Program-made: the position numbers and the translations under genes
Part shown: piece by piece, positions 26,994 through 36,448 of the stretch
Layout of the letters: each line of letters begins with the position of its first letter
Position numbering within the stretch: position 1 is the first letter of the stretch
The notes under the pieces: generated by a model
What the model was told of the DNA's origin: nothing
What the model saw: only the letters and a program-made list of their open reading frames with translations
Databases searched by the model: none
DNA from: Streptomyces scopuliridis RB72
GTDB taxonomy: Bacteria; Actinomycetota; Actinomycetes; Streptomycetales; Streptomycetaceae
NCBI RefSeq assembly: GCF_000718095.1
Contig: NZ_JOEI01000016.1
Location: 148,785-212,784, forward strand
Reading direction: 5' to 3'
DNA length: 64,000 bases

Positions 26994-27662
26994 ATGAACA
27001 GCGCAGCGTCTCCCCGATCCGTCGGCCCAGGTATCAGGGCATTCTGCGACGAATCTCTACGCTGTCGCACGGGCGGCACCGGGATCTACTTGATGTCGGC
27101 CGTAGTGCTGGCGTCCTACGAGGTACAACAGGCCCGGGACGTCATGGCGGCGTTACTTCTCAAGGGACAGCGCAAGCTTCACTGGCGGGACGAGTCCGCC
27201 AACCGGAGGCTCTTCCTCTCCCGGCGAGCGGCATCAATCGAGTCAGAGGTCGTTATCGCCACTTGGTGTGGGATGGACAGCGCACGTCAGGAGCGCCCCC
27301 GGAGGAAGGCCCAGCAGATACTACTCGCCGCCTTGGCCGATCGCGGCGTCACCGAGGCACTCTTCGAGTCCAGAGGGCCAGTCCGAGACAAGGGCGACAT
27401 CGCTGGGTTGGCCGGGTTGCGCCGCTCGGGAGCGCTGCCGGACAGCCTGCGCGTGGGACACGTCGCGGGGCCTGCCGAGCACGCACTGTGGGCAGCCGAT
27501 GTGGCCGTGGGAGCCTTCGGCGCGGCACTGGACGGCAAGCCCGAGTACTGGACCGAGCTACTCGGCGGCACGAAGGTGACGGTACTGAACTGCGGCCACT
27601 GTGACCTGCCACACGGCCCCGGTGCCACAGGCAAGCCGGACGCCCCGTGGTGCACGTCCTAA
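26994..27662 (+). CDS. DUF3800-like protein
   Basis: A 222-residue soluble protein. ATG at 26994 has GGAGG ten bases upstream. The N-terminal FCDES (D19, E20) followed by a hydrophobic strand YLMSAVVL, the later KLHWRDES and the C-terminal helix ALWAADVAVGAFG resemble DUF3800 proteins. That family has an RNase H-like fold and is often found beside mobile or defence genes. The match is by motif pattern only. The C terminus has CGHC and ends near a Cys. It lies 142 bp before the 633-residue gene, likely co-transcribed. Confidence 0.68.
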   Translation: MNSAASPRSVGPGIRAFCDESLRCRTGGTGIYLMSAVVLASYEVQQARDVMAALLLKGQRKLHWRDESANRRLFLSRRAASIESEVVIATWCGMDSARQERPRRKAQQILLAALADRGVTEALFESRGPVRDKGDIAGLAGLRRSGALPDSLRVGHVAGPAEHALWAADVAVGAFGAALDGKPEYWTELLGGTKVTVLNCGHCDLPHGPGATGKPDAPWCTS

Positions 27663-27804
27663 GCGCCATGCCGGCAGCGGCCGGACATCGCGAAGGCCAG
27701 GTGTCCGTCGTCCGGCGGATGACCTGGCCCCACTTCCGGGCCCTCCTGGGCCCAGCTCTTTCACTGTGCCTGTACTCCGTCACACGGTCAAGCGGGAGGC
27801 TTGC

Positions 27805-29706
27805 ATGAGCGACACGGAAAATGAGCGGGACATCTCGGAGCAGGACTACCAAGATCGGTTGGAGGTGCTTCGGGATCGCGTCGCGCACCTCGTGGTCAGA
27901 GACCGTCGATCCGTCGAGAGCGCAGCTGAGCGACTGGTACAGAAGGCGGATGTCGAGATAGGGCACACGGAGGAGACCGCGGCAGAGCTCCTCGCCACCG
28001 TCGTTGATCCGCGAAGTGTCCAGGCATCACAGATCAGACAGCAGCGGGTGCGAGGCAATCGGGTGCTGAATTTGCTGCGCACCACGGTGTGGACGCCACT
28101 ACTACTCGTCGACGCGACAAATGGCAGGTTCGTCGTTGGCCAGACGTATCTGTCCGATCCTCGGATTGGTGAGCTGGGCTCGGCGCACTTGGCTCTGCCT
28201 GCTCCAGAGTCTCCGCCCGCACTGCCTTCCCTCATCTACCGTGGATCTCGCGTGGCCGTGGCCGGTGCGCTGGACAGCAATGCTGCCTATGTCCTCCAGC
28301 ACAACAACTGGATGGAGGACATCGCGGCTAACGGCATCCTCATGCCTTTGCTCGCCGGGCATGTGGAATTTCGCTTCAGCGACGGCACGCCGCGCCAAGC
28401 TGTAGGGGTTGTGGACGGCACGTCGCGGACCGCCTCGGCACACAAGCTTCTTGGGTTGACTGAATCCGAGATCCTCGCCATGGAGCCGACCGCGCAACGA
28501 CGTTGGCTCAACAAGCAGATGCGTGATCTCGGGACGGAGGCGGAGCGGCTTACCGAGGCTGCTGGTATGGATCTGGCAGCGCTAATCCGTACTGAGCAGA
28601 AGCTCAATGCCCTGACTGCCGAGGCAGACCTCATTGTTGGCTGGGGCTGGGACGATAAGGCTACGCTTCAGCAGCGTACGGGTAAAGCAAGTTATGTCAG
28701 CACGTTGAATCTGGCACTCGGCGCACAGAACATTGAGCCGAAGGCATTCTCGGCGGAGGCTCAGAAGACTCTTCTGGCCGAGCGGGCAGTGAATACGTTG
28801 GCCGACTATGCTCTGCTCAGTCCGGATGAACTGGTTTTTGCCCTGGGGCGTGAGGGTCTGGCAGAGGTCGCCAAGAAGCTTGGCCTCAGTACCCATCGCG
28901 ACGAACGCTGCGCATGGTTGATTCGACTGATGACTATTCCGAAGAAGGAAGAGCGGAAGGTCATCAACGAAGTACTCGGGGTGAAATCGTTCTCCGCGAA
29001 GGGGCGATCACCTTACGTCTTTGAACTGGCGCTCCGCTCCTTTTCTGGGCAGGACAGTCAGCTTCTGGACCGCGCGCGCAATGCCGCTGTGCATGCGCTC
29101 TGGACGAACGTGGGACACGAGTGGGAGGTCGTACCACGTCCTGAGGACGCTGACCTGGACAAGTTGGAGCGGGAAGCCCTCGCCGAGGTGGATGGTGGGG
29201 GAAGTGGTCCTTGCTGCTATGAGGTCGCTGCCCGGGCGGTCGTACCACTGCTGGCACTCGGTGGGCTGGGTGTAGACCGGGGGTCCGCCGCCTACCGTGG
29301 CCATGCCTCGGTGGTCGTCGACAAAATGATCACTAATGCCTGGGGGATCAAGCAGCTCATGGCTACCATCCGGGCTTCCCGGCAGCCGAAGCCGCAGTTT
29401 CCGCGGGTGGATGAGGACGGCCAGACAATCAGTGATGGTGAACGGTCTAACACACCATCAGCAAACAATGACTGGCTGCGCACCCGGGTTCTGATGAAAC
29501 CAACAAGCACGCCGGCTTCCAAGGCGGATGAGGCCCAGCAGCGTACGTTCACGGGGCTTGCAGGAGCGCGCGCCGGCTTCGATGCTTATCGTGAGTTGAT
29601 GGAGCCGCCCTATCAATCCTTGAACGGGGATGACTGGGTGACGGTGGCAAGGAATGCCCGTACTTTGTCGAAGGACCTCAGCCTCTACGTGGTCAGCGAC
29701 GACTGA
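27805..29706 (+). CDS. Large protein of unknown function with ParB/DndB-like DG-x-x-R motif
   Basis: A 633-residue protein I cannot assign. ATG at 27805 is preceded by GGGAGG. Near the middle of the N half, NGILMPLLAGHVEF and then VVDGTSRTASAHKLLG (D204, G205, R208) resemble the strand-helix and DG(x)R core of ParB/sulfiredoxin-fold and DGQHR/DndB proteins. This is a weak, motif-level suggestion. The rest is helical, without P-loop, protease or membrane features. Codon use is less GC-rich than the core genes, indicating recent transfer. It probably works with the DUF3800-like neighbour; a hairpin ends the transcript. Confidence 0.7.
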   Translation: MSDTENERDISEQDYQDRLEVLRDRVAHLVVRDRRSVESAAERLVQKADVEIGHTEETAAELLATVVDPRSVQASQIRQQRVRGNRVLNLLRTTVWTPLLLVDATNGRFVVGQTYLSDPRIGELGSAHLALPAPESPPALPSLIYRGSRVAVAGALDSNAAYVLQHNNWMEDIAANGILMPLLAGHVEFRFSDGTPRQAVGVVDGTSRTASAHKLLGLTESEILAMEPTAQRRWLNKQMRDLGTEAERLTEAAGMDLAALIRTEQKLNALTAEADLIVGWGWDDKATLQQRTGKASYVSTLNLALGAQNIEPKAFSAEAQKTLLAERAVNTLADYALLSPDELVFALGREGLAEVAKKLGLSTHRDERCAWLIRLMTIPKKEERKVINEVLGVKSFSAKGRSPYVFELALRSFSGQDSQLLDRARNAAVHALWTNVGHEWEVVPRPEDADLDKLEREALAEVDGGGSGPCCYEVAARAVVPLLALGGLGVDRGSAAYRGHASVVVDKMITNAWGIKQLMATIRASRQPKPQFPRVDEDGQTISDGERSNTPSANNDWLRTRVLMKPTSTPASKADEAQQRTFTGLAGARAGFDAYRELMEPPYQSLNGDDWVTVARNARTLSKDLSLYVVSDD

Positions 29707-29715
29707 GCTTCAACC

Positions 29716-29752
29716 CGCTATGCCGGGCTCCGCGCGGTAGCCAGGCATAGCG
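29716..29752 (+). terminator. Terminator of the two-gene unit
   Basis: A perfect 9-bp inverted repeat (cgctatgcc at 29716-29724, ggcatagcg at 29744-29752) starts 10 bp after the stop codon. The loop is long (19 nt) and internally GC-rich. Confidence 0.6.
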
Positions 29753-30131
29753 GCCGCATTGCCGAGCCGGCTCCTACCCATGGCATGCAGAAGGGAGACG
29801 GTGCTCGTGATGCGCCGCGGGTTGGAGTCTGGTTGCCGTGGGAGCACCGGCATGTGGCACGAGGAGGGGGAGTCGGCGGCGCCGACAAGTTGCTGTTGCT
29901 TGTGTGCTTTTGCTCGACTCCGTGGGCGATTCACTGCCACTGCCCGCCGGGAGCATCCAGCCCATGGCGGATGAGAGCACCTGGCTATCTTGACGAAGGC
30001 CCAGCCCGACGGAGCAGGAACCCGGCGCCACTCGACACGAAAGCCGGACTGCGAACATACTCACAAGCCCACACAAGAAAAACGGCCCACCAGAAGACCG
30101 GCAGACCGTTGGGTGAGGTCGGGGTTAGAGC

Positions 30132-30296
30132 ATGATGCACCCGTTGTTATGGGCGGAGGGTGTTGTACCGGGTGGTACGGCTGCTGAAGCGGTCGGCGAT
30201 GTCATCGTCAACGTCCCCACGGCTATGAGTGAAATTGCCGCGACAGCCCACTTGCGGTTCACGTTGCACACTTTCTTCGAGACTCAAGATCGTTAG
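30132..30296 (+). CDS. Possible small protein (54 residues), uncertain
   Basis: ATG at 30132 (or 30135) behind a purine-rich GGTCGGGG opens a 54-residue frame with a hydrophobic middle (AAEAVGDVIVNVPTAMSEIA). No family is recognised. Apart from this and the hairpin at 29716-29752, bases 29753-30336 show no gene. Confidence 0.3.
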   Translation: MMHPLLWAEGVVPGGTAAEAVGDVIVNVPTAMSEIAATAHLRFTLHTFFETQDR

Positions 30297-30336
30297 AGGC
30301 AACGTTACACGACTGGTGTGACTACTGGAAATTCGG

Positions 30337-33300
30337 TCAGGCTTCTACGTTCGTCGGCCGGTCGCCTTCGCTCGGTTCGTCGTCTTCGACGGTTGAGTCG
30401 CTCATCTTGTTTCCTATTTCTGCCAAGCGGCTGCTTAGGATGTTCATTTCTCGGGGATCGAGAGTCCGAGTTTCCCCGAGCCCTTGCTGCAGTATGGCGG
30501 ATATGTCGGAATCTTGTCCCAGGGTGACCCGCACGTCGGCCAATGCGATGTGCGCTTCGACTATTTCGTCGAGGTCGTGTATGCGGGCTGCCGTGGCAAC
30601 GGCTGTCTGGAGGTGCTCGGTCGCGACGTCGAGTTTTCCCATGGCGAGGTTCGTTCTGCCCAGGCAGCGGTGCGCTTGTGCCATCTGATGGCCCGCGCCG
30701 ATGGTCGTGGCGACTTTGAGCGCATCCAGATGGCAAATCAATGCCTTTTCATTGTCGCCTCTCTTGCGATACGCTTCACCGATGCCAATTAGCGTGTCGG
30801 CCTGACTCTTTCTGTCGCCCAGTGATCGAAACTCCAGGAGTGATTCCTGATGCAGGGGAAGGGCCGTGGCTGCGTCACCGAGTTCCGTGAGAACGCTGGC
30901 TAGATTAGTGCGCACCGTCGCTTGGTCGTAACGGTTTCCAGTCGTTTCGAGGAATGACATGGCCTCCTCGAATGAGCGGCGGGCAGATTCTTGATCCCCT
31001 TTGCGCCGGTACATGTCCCCTACGTTATTGAGTGTTCTCGCTGAAGAGGTTTTGTCGGCTGTTTCGGTGAATCCGGCGAGGGCCTTTTGGAAGTGGTCGA
31101 GTGCGCGATCATGTTCCCCTAGGAATAGTAGGGTTATGGCGATGTTATTATAGATGCGCGCCTTTTCCCAGGCGTTGCCGGATTTGTCTTGGATGGCGAA
31201 AGATTTTTGTAGGAGACGAAGTGCGGTGAGGTTCTCACCGAGATGCCAATTTAGTGTTCCCGCTATTCGTAGTGCCTCGGCTTCGGCTTCCGAGTCGCCC
31301 GTGGTGCGGGCGATCGCCAAGGCCCGCTCGCCGGTCTCGGCTGCCTCGGTGTACCGCCCGGTGTTCGCGTGGGTGGTGCTCAGGCACAGCAGTGCGCGGC
31401 ACAGGGCGGGTTGGGGGCCGGTCTCGGCCCAGTGTGTGACGGCGTGCTGGAGTGCGGTCTCAGCGTCTTGCCAGTGGCACTCCGCGTCGAGGAAGCCCGC
31501 CAAGGCGTAGGCGAGTTGGGCGGCGCGTTCGGGATGTCCGTAGGTGTGAGCGTTTTCTGCGGCGGCTAGCAGATTTGCGCGTTCGGCAGTTAGCCAGGAC
31601 CTTGCTGAATCAGGATCGGGCCAGTTCGGCACCGGTGCCCGAGCGCCGTTGTGCTGGGAGTCCCGCCGCATGCGGCGGGGATACACCAGACGGTCAGCCC
31701 GGTCGGCGGCTTCGATGTAGAAATCGGTCAGCCGGCGTACGACTTGGTTGCGCTCCTGCTCGCTGTCTTCGGAGATGACCAGCAGGCGGGCATATTCGCG
31801 TAGTAGATCATGATATCGATACCGGTCCGGCGTTAATTCCCGAAGGAGATGGCACGCCAGCAAGTCTTCCAGCAGTCGCTCGGTGTCCCCCGGTGACAGG
31901 TCCAGCATGGCTGCTGCCACGTCGGCTGTGAAGTCGGCGCCCGGGTGTAGCCCGAGGCGGCGGAACGCGGTGCGTTGCGCGTCGGTGAGGGTGTGGTAGG
32001 AGAGGTCGAATGCGCGTGTCATCTCATTGTCGGCGTCCCGGATTTCGGCGAGGCGGCCTGGGTTGCGGGCCAAGCGCTCGCTGAGGGTTCTCAGTGTCCA
32101 GGAGGGTCGGGCCCGAAAGCGGCTGGCCACTAGTTCGATAGCCAGGGGTAAATGACCGCATAGATCGATAATTCGCCGAACTTCCCTGAGGTTCGACGTG
32201 CGATCGTCGCCTGCGAACCTACGGAAGAGGGTAATGGCGTCGGGTGTCGGCAGGACGTCCAGCGCGACGGTGCGGGCGTATGGGATGCCGGTGAGATGGC
32301 GGCGGCTTGTGGTGATCACCAAGGACGCTGAGTTGCCGGGCAGGAGCGGAATGATCTGTGCCGAATTGGCGGCGTCATCCAGCACGATGATGGTTCTGCG
32401 CTCGGCCAGCATGTTCTGCCATAGAACGATCTGCTCTTCCAGATCGACGGGAATGGCTTGGGCAGGTGCACCCAGGAGTCGTAGGAGGGTGGCCAGTGCG
32501 GCGCTCGGGCTCAGCGGTTCCTGGGCTGGGGAGTGTGCCCGCATGTCCACATAGAGCTGTCCGTCAGGGAACCGCCTCGCCAGCCGGTCCGCGGTTCGTA
32601 TGGCGATGGCCGTTTTGCCGACACCGGCCATGCCACTGACCGCTTCGAGTGAAATGACTGATCCGTCCGCTGTGGTATCGACTGATTCAGTCAGGGCCCG
32701 TATCTCGGTGCTCCGGCCGACGAGCGGCGGCTGGTGGGGGAGGTTCCTCGGCGCAAGCTGCGTTGATGCAGGTGATCGGAGCGAGAGCGGTGTGGTTGAC
32801 GGTGCCGTCGAGCCTCCGGTCAGGTCATGGGTCGGCACATGGTCAAGGATGCCCTGGTGGATCCGGTTCAGTTCGGGACCGGGCCGCGCGCCGTACTCCG
32901 CCATCAGCAGGTGCCGGGCTTGCTGGTGGACCCGCAGGGCTTCGGTGTACCGTCCGCTGCCGTAGTACGCCAGCATGAGCTGGCCGAGCAGCGTCTCGTC
33001 GCCGGGATGCTGGTCGGCCAATGCGGACAGTTCGCTGACCAGATCTTCGAAGTGACCCAGCCGCAGCCGGGCAGCTATGCGGGACACAGTGGCGCGCAGT
33101 CGGCGCTCCGTCAGTGTCCGGCGTACGGTCTCAGCCCACAGGCCAGGAAGTCCCGTGAGCGGCTCGTCCTGCCACAGTTGTTCCGCGCGGGTGAGTATCT
33201 CTACCGTGCGTTGATCGTCCCCAACTGTCGATGTCCCGGCGATGCGCTGGAACAGGTGCCAGTCGATGGAGTCGCCTTCGGCCTGCAGGACGTAGGTATG

Positions 33301-33567
33301 GGCTCGGCTGATGATGCGGGGCATCCTCTTGCTCGGGCCGGCGCGGCGCAGGTGTTTGCGGATCCGCGAGACGTAGGTGTGGGCATTGTCGCGGGCGTGC
33401 GCGGGTGTTTGGCCGTCCCAGAGCCGGTCGATAAGAGAGTCCATGGAGAGAGAGCGGCCCACGTCGAGTGCGAGCGAGGCCAGCACGATGCGTTCCTTGT
33501 CGGATCCGAGCTCCATCCTGTGTCCATCCAGACGGAGTCCCACGGGACCGAGAATGAGGATTTCCAC
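30337..33567 (-). CDS. AfsR/SARP-like regulator with BTAD, NB-ARC and TPR domains
   Basis: A 1076-residue transcription factor. GTG at 33567 follows GGGAGGG; the in-frame extension upstream lacks this. Residues 1-95 are an OmpR-type winged helix (ILGPVGLRLDG, then THYV-type HTYVSRIRKHLR), 100-245 a bacterial transcriptional activation domain, and 280-560 NB-ARC with P-loop GMAGVGKT at 312-319 and VITTSRR. The C-terminal 430 residues contain TPR repeats (for example FLGEHDRALDHFQKAL). AfsR-like proteins activate antibiotic or cluster genes and act as ATP-dependent switches. It diverges from the NLR-like gene and may control it. The sensed signal is unknown. Confidence 0.92.
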   Translation of the reverse strand: MEILILGPVGLRLDGHRMELGSDKERIVLASLALDVGRSLSMDSLIDRLWDGQTPAHARDNAHTYVSRIRKHLRRAGPSKRMPRIISRAHTYVLQAEGDSIDWHLFQRIAGTSTVGDDQRTVEILTRAEQLWQDEPLTGLPGLWAETVRRTLTERRLRATVSRIAARLRLGHFEDLVSELSALADQHPGDETLLGQLMLAYYGSGRYTEALRVHQQARHLLMAEYGARPGPELNRIHQGILDHVPTHDLTGGSTAPSTTPLSLRSPASTQLAPRNLPHQPPLVGRSTEIRALTESVDTTADGSVISLEAVSGMAGVGKTAIAIRTADRLARRFPDGQLYVDMRAHSPAQEPLSPSAALATLLRLLGAPAQAIPVDLEEQIVLWQNMLAERRTIIVLDDAANSAQIIPLLPGNSASLVITTSRRHLTGIPYARTVALDVLPTPDAITLFRRFAGDDRTSNLREVRRIIDLCGHLPLAIELVASRFRARPSWTLRTLSERLARNPGRLAEIRDADNEMTRAFDLSYHTLTDAQRTAFRRLGLHPGADFTADVAAAMLDLSPGDTERLLEDLLACHLLRELTPDRYRYHDLLREYARLLVISEDSEQERNQVVRRLTDFYIEAADRADRLVYPRRMRRDSQHNGARAPVPNWPDPDSARSWLTAERANLLAAAENAHTYGHPERAAQLAYALAGFLDAECHWQDAETALQHAVTHWAETGPQPALCRALLCLSTTHANTGRYTEAAETGERALAIARTTGDSEAEAEALRIAGTLNWHLGENLTALRLLQKSFAIQDKSGNAWEKARIYNNIAITLLFLGEHDRALDHFQKALAGFTETADKTSSARTLNNVGDMYRRKGDQESARRSFEEAMSFLETTGNRYDQATVRTNLASVLTELGDAATALPLHQESLLEFRSLGDRKSQADTLIGIGEAYRKRGDNEKALICHLDALKVATTIGAGHQMAQAHRCLGRTNLAMGKLDVATEHLQTAVATAARIHDLDEIVEAHIALADVRVTLGQDSDISAILQQGLGETRTLDPREMNILSSRLAEIGNKMSDSTVEDDEPSEGDRPTNVEA

Positions 33568-33765
33568 CAGCGCCCTCCCGCTGGTTCGTCCGTTATCCGA
33601 CGAGCATGACACCAGCGGGAGGAGGCCGCCAGGTAGCGTTGAGATCCTGGCTCAATTGCTCTGCTGACTATTTTTGGCCTGATGCTGATCGCATCATTTC
33701 GACCTTGGCCAGGGTAGGACCGAAGTGGCTCGTTTAGGTAGCAACTGACAGGCGGGGGTGGACTG
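33568..33765. promoter_or_regulatory. Divergent promoter region between AfsR-like and NLR-like genes
   Basis: A 198-bp spacer containing the inverted repeat TGATGC-tgatc-GCATCA (33680-33696), a possible operator, and GGGGGTGG before the NLR start. Clear -10/-35 pairs were not resolved. Confidence 0.45.
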
Positions 33766-35916
33766 GTGGATTCAGCACCGGGGGGAAACCACAAGAACAC
33801 CATCGGCGGGGCGGCCCAGATTCACGGACCCGCGATCCAGGCACGCGACGTGCACGGCGGAATTCACGTGCACGAGGCGGCAGCCGGCGCGATGCTGCCG
33901 GCCCCTCGTCAGCTTCTTTCTGTGCCAGTTCACTTCACCAACCGGCGCGACGACATGGCGGCTCTGGACGGGCTGTTCGCGAACGCCGGAACAACCGGCT
34001 CCGCGCTGCCGCTGATCGTGGTCAGCGGCAGCGCGGGGGTCGGCAAGACCACCTTGGTGTCCAAGTGGCTGCGCACGCTCGGCTCCGAGTTCCCGGACGG
34101 TCATCTTTATGTCGACCTGCGGGGGCACACGAGCGCCGGCCCGGCTGACCCGGCGGAGGCGCTTGGGCAGTTTCTGCGAGCGCTCGGCGCCGGCTCGGTG
34201 CCCGCGGATCTGGACGAGCTGTCATCCCTCTGGCGCTCCTACACGGCGGGTCTGCGGATCGCGGTGATGCTCGACAACGCGTTTACCGCTGCTCAGATTC
34301 GGCCCCTGCTGCCCGGTGGGCGGGGCAGTCTTGTCGTGGTGACCAGCCGCCGCACGCTGTCCGGACTCGGAATGGACGGGGCGAAGTTCCACCGGCTCCA
34401 GGCACTCGACCCGGACGACGGCGTGGAACTGCTCACCCGCGGAATCGGCAAGGACCGAGTCGCGAACGAATTGCCCGCCGCTCGCAGGATCGTGGCACTG
34501 TGCGCCGGTCTCCCGCTCGCTGTCTGTCTCGTCTCAGCACGGCTGGCGTCCAGGCCCAGGCAACCTGTGGAGTCAATGGCCTGCGCACTCACCCCCGATG
34601 CAGACCGCCTGGACGCACTTGAAATGGAAGGGGAGGCAACCGTGCGCAACGCCCTCGATGCGTCGTACGCGGTCCTGACGGCGGAGACCGCCCTCGTCTA
34701 CCGAACACTCGGCTTATTGCCGCTCCTCACCTTCGACGCCCTGACCGCTGCTGCGGCGTGCGCACAATCCGTGACTTGGGCGGAGCGATGTTTCGATGAG
34801 TTGATCGAGGCCAACCTCATGGAGGACACCGGCCCCGATACCTATCGGTTCCACGACCTCGTACGAGTCCACGCCCGTGATCGCGCGACCGCGGATGACA
34901 CGGACCGGGCACGAGGGAAGAGCCTGCGAAGGACCTGCGACTGGTACTTGCAGACCGCGACCGCAGCACAGGCACGGCTGACCTCGGCCCAGTTCACCCT
35001 GCCCCGAACATACGCCCACCCATCCGATCTGCCCGCCCCCTTCACCGACGACGTCAGTGCTCTCGCCTGGCTGGATGCCCAACGGCTGAACCTCATGGCC
35101 ATGGTGAAGACCGCCGCCCGCAGCGGCTGGCACGCAACGGCGTGGCAACTCGTCGACGCCCTGTGGCCGCTGTTCCTGCGACTGCGCCACTACAACCTGT
35201 GGTTCGAGGCCCACGAGATCGGCCTAGACGCTGCCAGACACGACGGCAACGGAGAAGCAGAGCGCCAAATGCTCAACTCAGGAGCGATCGGACTGAGCGC
35301 CGCCCGCCGTTTGAGCGACGCCACCGTCTGGTACGGGCTCTCACTCGAAGCCGCTCGCGAAGCGGGCGATGCACGCGATGAAGGACAAGCGCTGCTGGGC
35401 CTCGGCACCTGCCACCGGGAAGCCGGGGAACTGACCGATGCCGTGCCGTATCTGAACCGGGCCATCACGGTGTGGGAAGACTGCGGCTATCCGCGAGGTG
35501 CCGCACTGGCCCGGATCGTTCTCGGCGAGATCGAACTCGTCAGGAACAATCCGAACGTTGCCGTCGCATACTTCACACGGGCCCATGACGCTCTGGTATC
35601 CGTGAACGATCCGCACGACGCGGCGCGCTCCCTCGCCTTCCTGGGCCACGCCCGAGCGCAGAAAGCCGAGTACACCGCGGGCACGGCTCAGATGGAGGAG
35701 GCACTCGCGGTGTTCACCACCACCGGGGCCAAGCATTGGCAGGCTCGCACCCTGGAAATGCTCGGCCGCAGCGCCCTGAAGCACGGCGATAACGCGGCCG
35801 CCGAGGGCTTCCGCGCCCAAGCGCTTGCCCTGTACGAGATCACCAGCCCAGCCGACGCCCGCAGACTCAGCAAACCCGCGGACCAGCCGGATGGCCGCCC
35901 CCCGCAACAGCACTAA
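33766..35916 (+). CDS. NLR-like STAND protein: N-terminal amyloid-type motif, NB-ARC, TPR
   Basis: A 716-residue putative immune sensor. GTG at 33766 after GGGGGTGG. Residues 11-36 form a motif with N11, T12, I13, G15, G21, I24-Q25, H30-G31-G32 and H34, the pattern of bacterial amyloid signalling sequences (BASS) found at NLR N termini. Residues 55-330 are NB-ARC: P-loop GSAGVGKTT (88-96), VMLDNA as Walker B, and VVVTSRR as RNBS-B/sensor. HDLVRVHARD is a typical winged-helix end. Residues 430-700 are TPR-like repeats. It lacks an effector domain, so signalling would pass through the motif to the protein at 38179. Confidence 0.88.
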   Translation: MDSAPGGNHKNTIGGAAQIHGPAIQARDVHGGIHVHEAAAGAMLPAPRQLLSVPVHFTNRRDDMAALDGLFANAGTTGSALPLIVVSGSAGVGKTTLVSKWLRTLGSEFPDGHLYVDLRGHTSAGPADPAEALGQFLRALGAGSVPADLDELSSLWRSYTAGLRIAVMLDNAFTAAQIRPLLPGGRGSLVVVTSRRTLSGLGMDGAKFHRLQALDPDDGVELLTRGIGKDRVANELPAARRIVALCAGLPLAVCLVSARLASRPRQPVESMACALTPDADRLDALEMEGEATVRNALDASYAVLTAETALVYRTLGLLPLLTFDALTAAAACAQSVTWAERCFDELIEANLMEDTGPDTYRFHDLVRVHARDRATADDTDRARGKSLRRTCDWYLQTATAAQARLTSAQFTLPRTYAHPSDLPAPFTDDVSALAWLDAQRLNLMAMVKTAARSGWHATAWQLVDALWPLFLRLRHYNLWFEAHEIGLDAARHDGNGEAERQMLNSGAIGLSAARRLSDATVWYGLSLEAAREAGDARDEGQALLGLGTCHREAGELTDAVPYLNRAITVWEDCGYPRGAALARIVLGEIELVRNNPNVAVAYFTRAHDALVSVNDPHDAARSLAFLGHARAQKAEYTAGTAQMEEALAVFTTTGAKHWQARTLEMLGRSALKHGDNAAAEGFRAQALALYEITSPADARRLSKPADQPDGRPPQQH

Positions 35917-36448
35917 CCTGTGGCCGGCATACGACCAAGGAGCACTCGTCAGTGGCGGATGCCAACTCTCGCAGCGAGCGGCCCGACACCAGCCATCCGT
36001 GCAGGCAGGACGGCAGCAGCCACTGCTCGGGCGGTATTTTGCCCGGCACCATGGCGATGCGCAGGTCCCCGCCCCCGAGAGCCGCCCAACCACCGCAGAG
36101 CAGAGGCACCGCGGCGAGACGGCAACCGGCATGGGCGGAGGCGATTCCGGTCAACCACCGCCCCGCGCCGTCAACCGATCGGGGATGGCTGCTGTACAGC
36201 ACATCGGCACAGTCAAGCCATCGTCGTTCCCGGCAGGCGTCGGCGTCCACGGCGAAATGCTCGTCCAGGACAGGCCCCCCTCGGGGATCCGCAAGACCGG
36301 CGCGGGCCACGAGGACGCAGTTGCCGGAGGGCACGCTGACGGTCAGAGACCGTGTCGGTCCCGGCATGGAGCGGACATCCAGCGGCGAGGTCCAGGCACC
36401 CGGCGAGGAACTGGTCTCACACAGTTCGACGGTGACATAGTGCCTCAT
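35867..36448 (-). CDS. Hypothetical protein cotranscribed with the glycosyltransferase-like gene
   Basis: A 193-residue protein of unknown family. ATG at 36448 overlaps the upstream gene's stop by 4 bp, so translation is coupled. Its 3' end overlaps the convergent NLR-like gene by 50 bp. It opens MRHYVTVELCET with alternating strands, has a Cys-rich middle and no signal peptide. Both the overlap and the coupling support it as real, but no function can be assigned. Confidence 0.65.
   Translation of the reverse strand: MRHYVTVELCETSSSPGAWTSPLDVRSMPGPTRSLTVSVPSGNCVLVARAGLADPRGGPVLDEHFAVDADACRERRWLDCADVLYSSHPRSVDGAGRWLTGIASAHAGCRLAAVPLLCGGWAALGGGDLRIAMVPGKIPPEQWLLPSCLHGWLVSGRSLRELASATDECSLVVCRPQVSAVAGGGHPAGPRVC

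Noticed and set aside
27805..29706. DndB or PglZ-type phosphorothioation or phage-growth-limitation protein
   Set aside because: Only a DG-x-x-R core is similar; the partner genes of those systems are absent.
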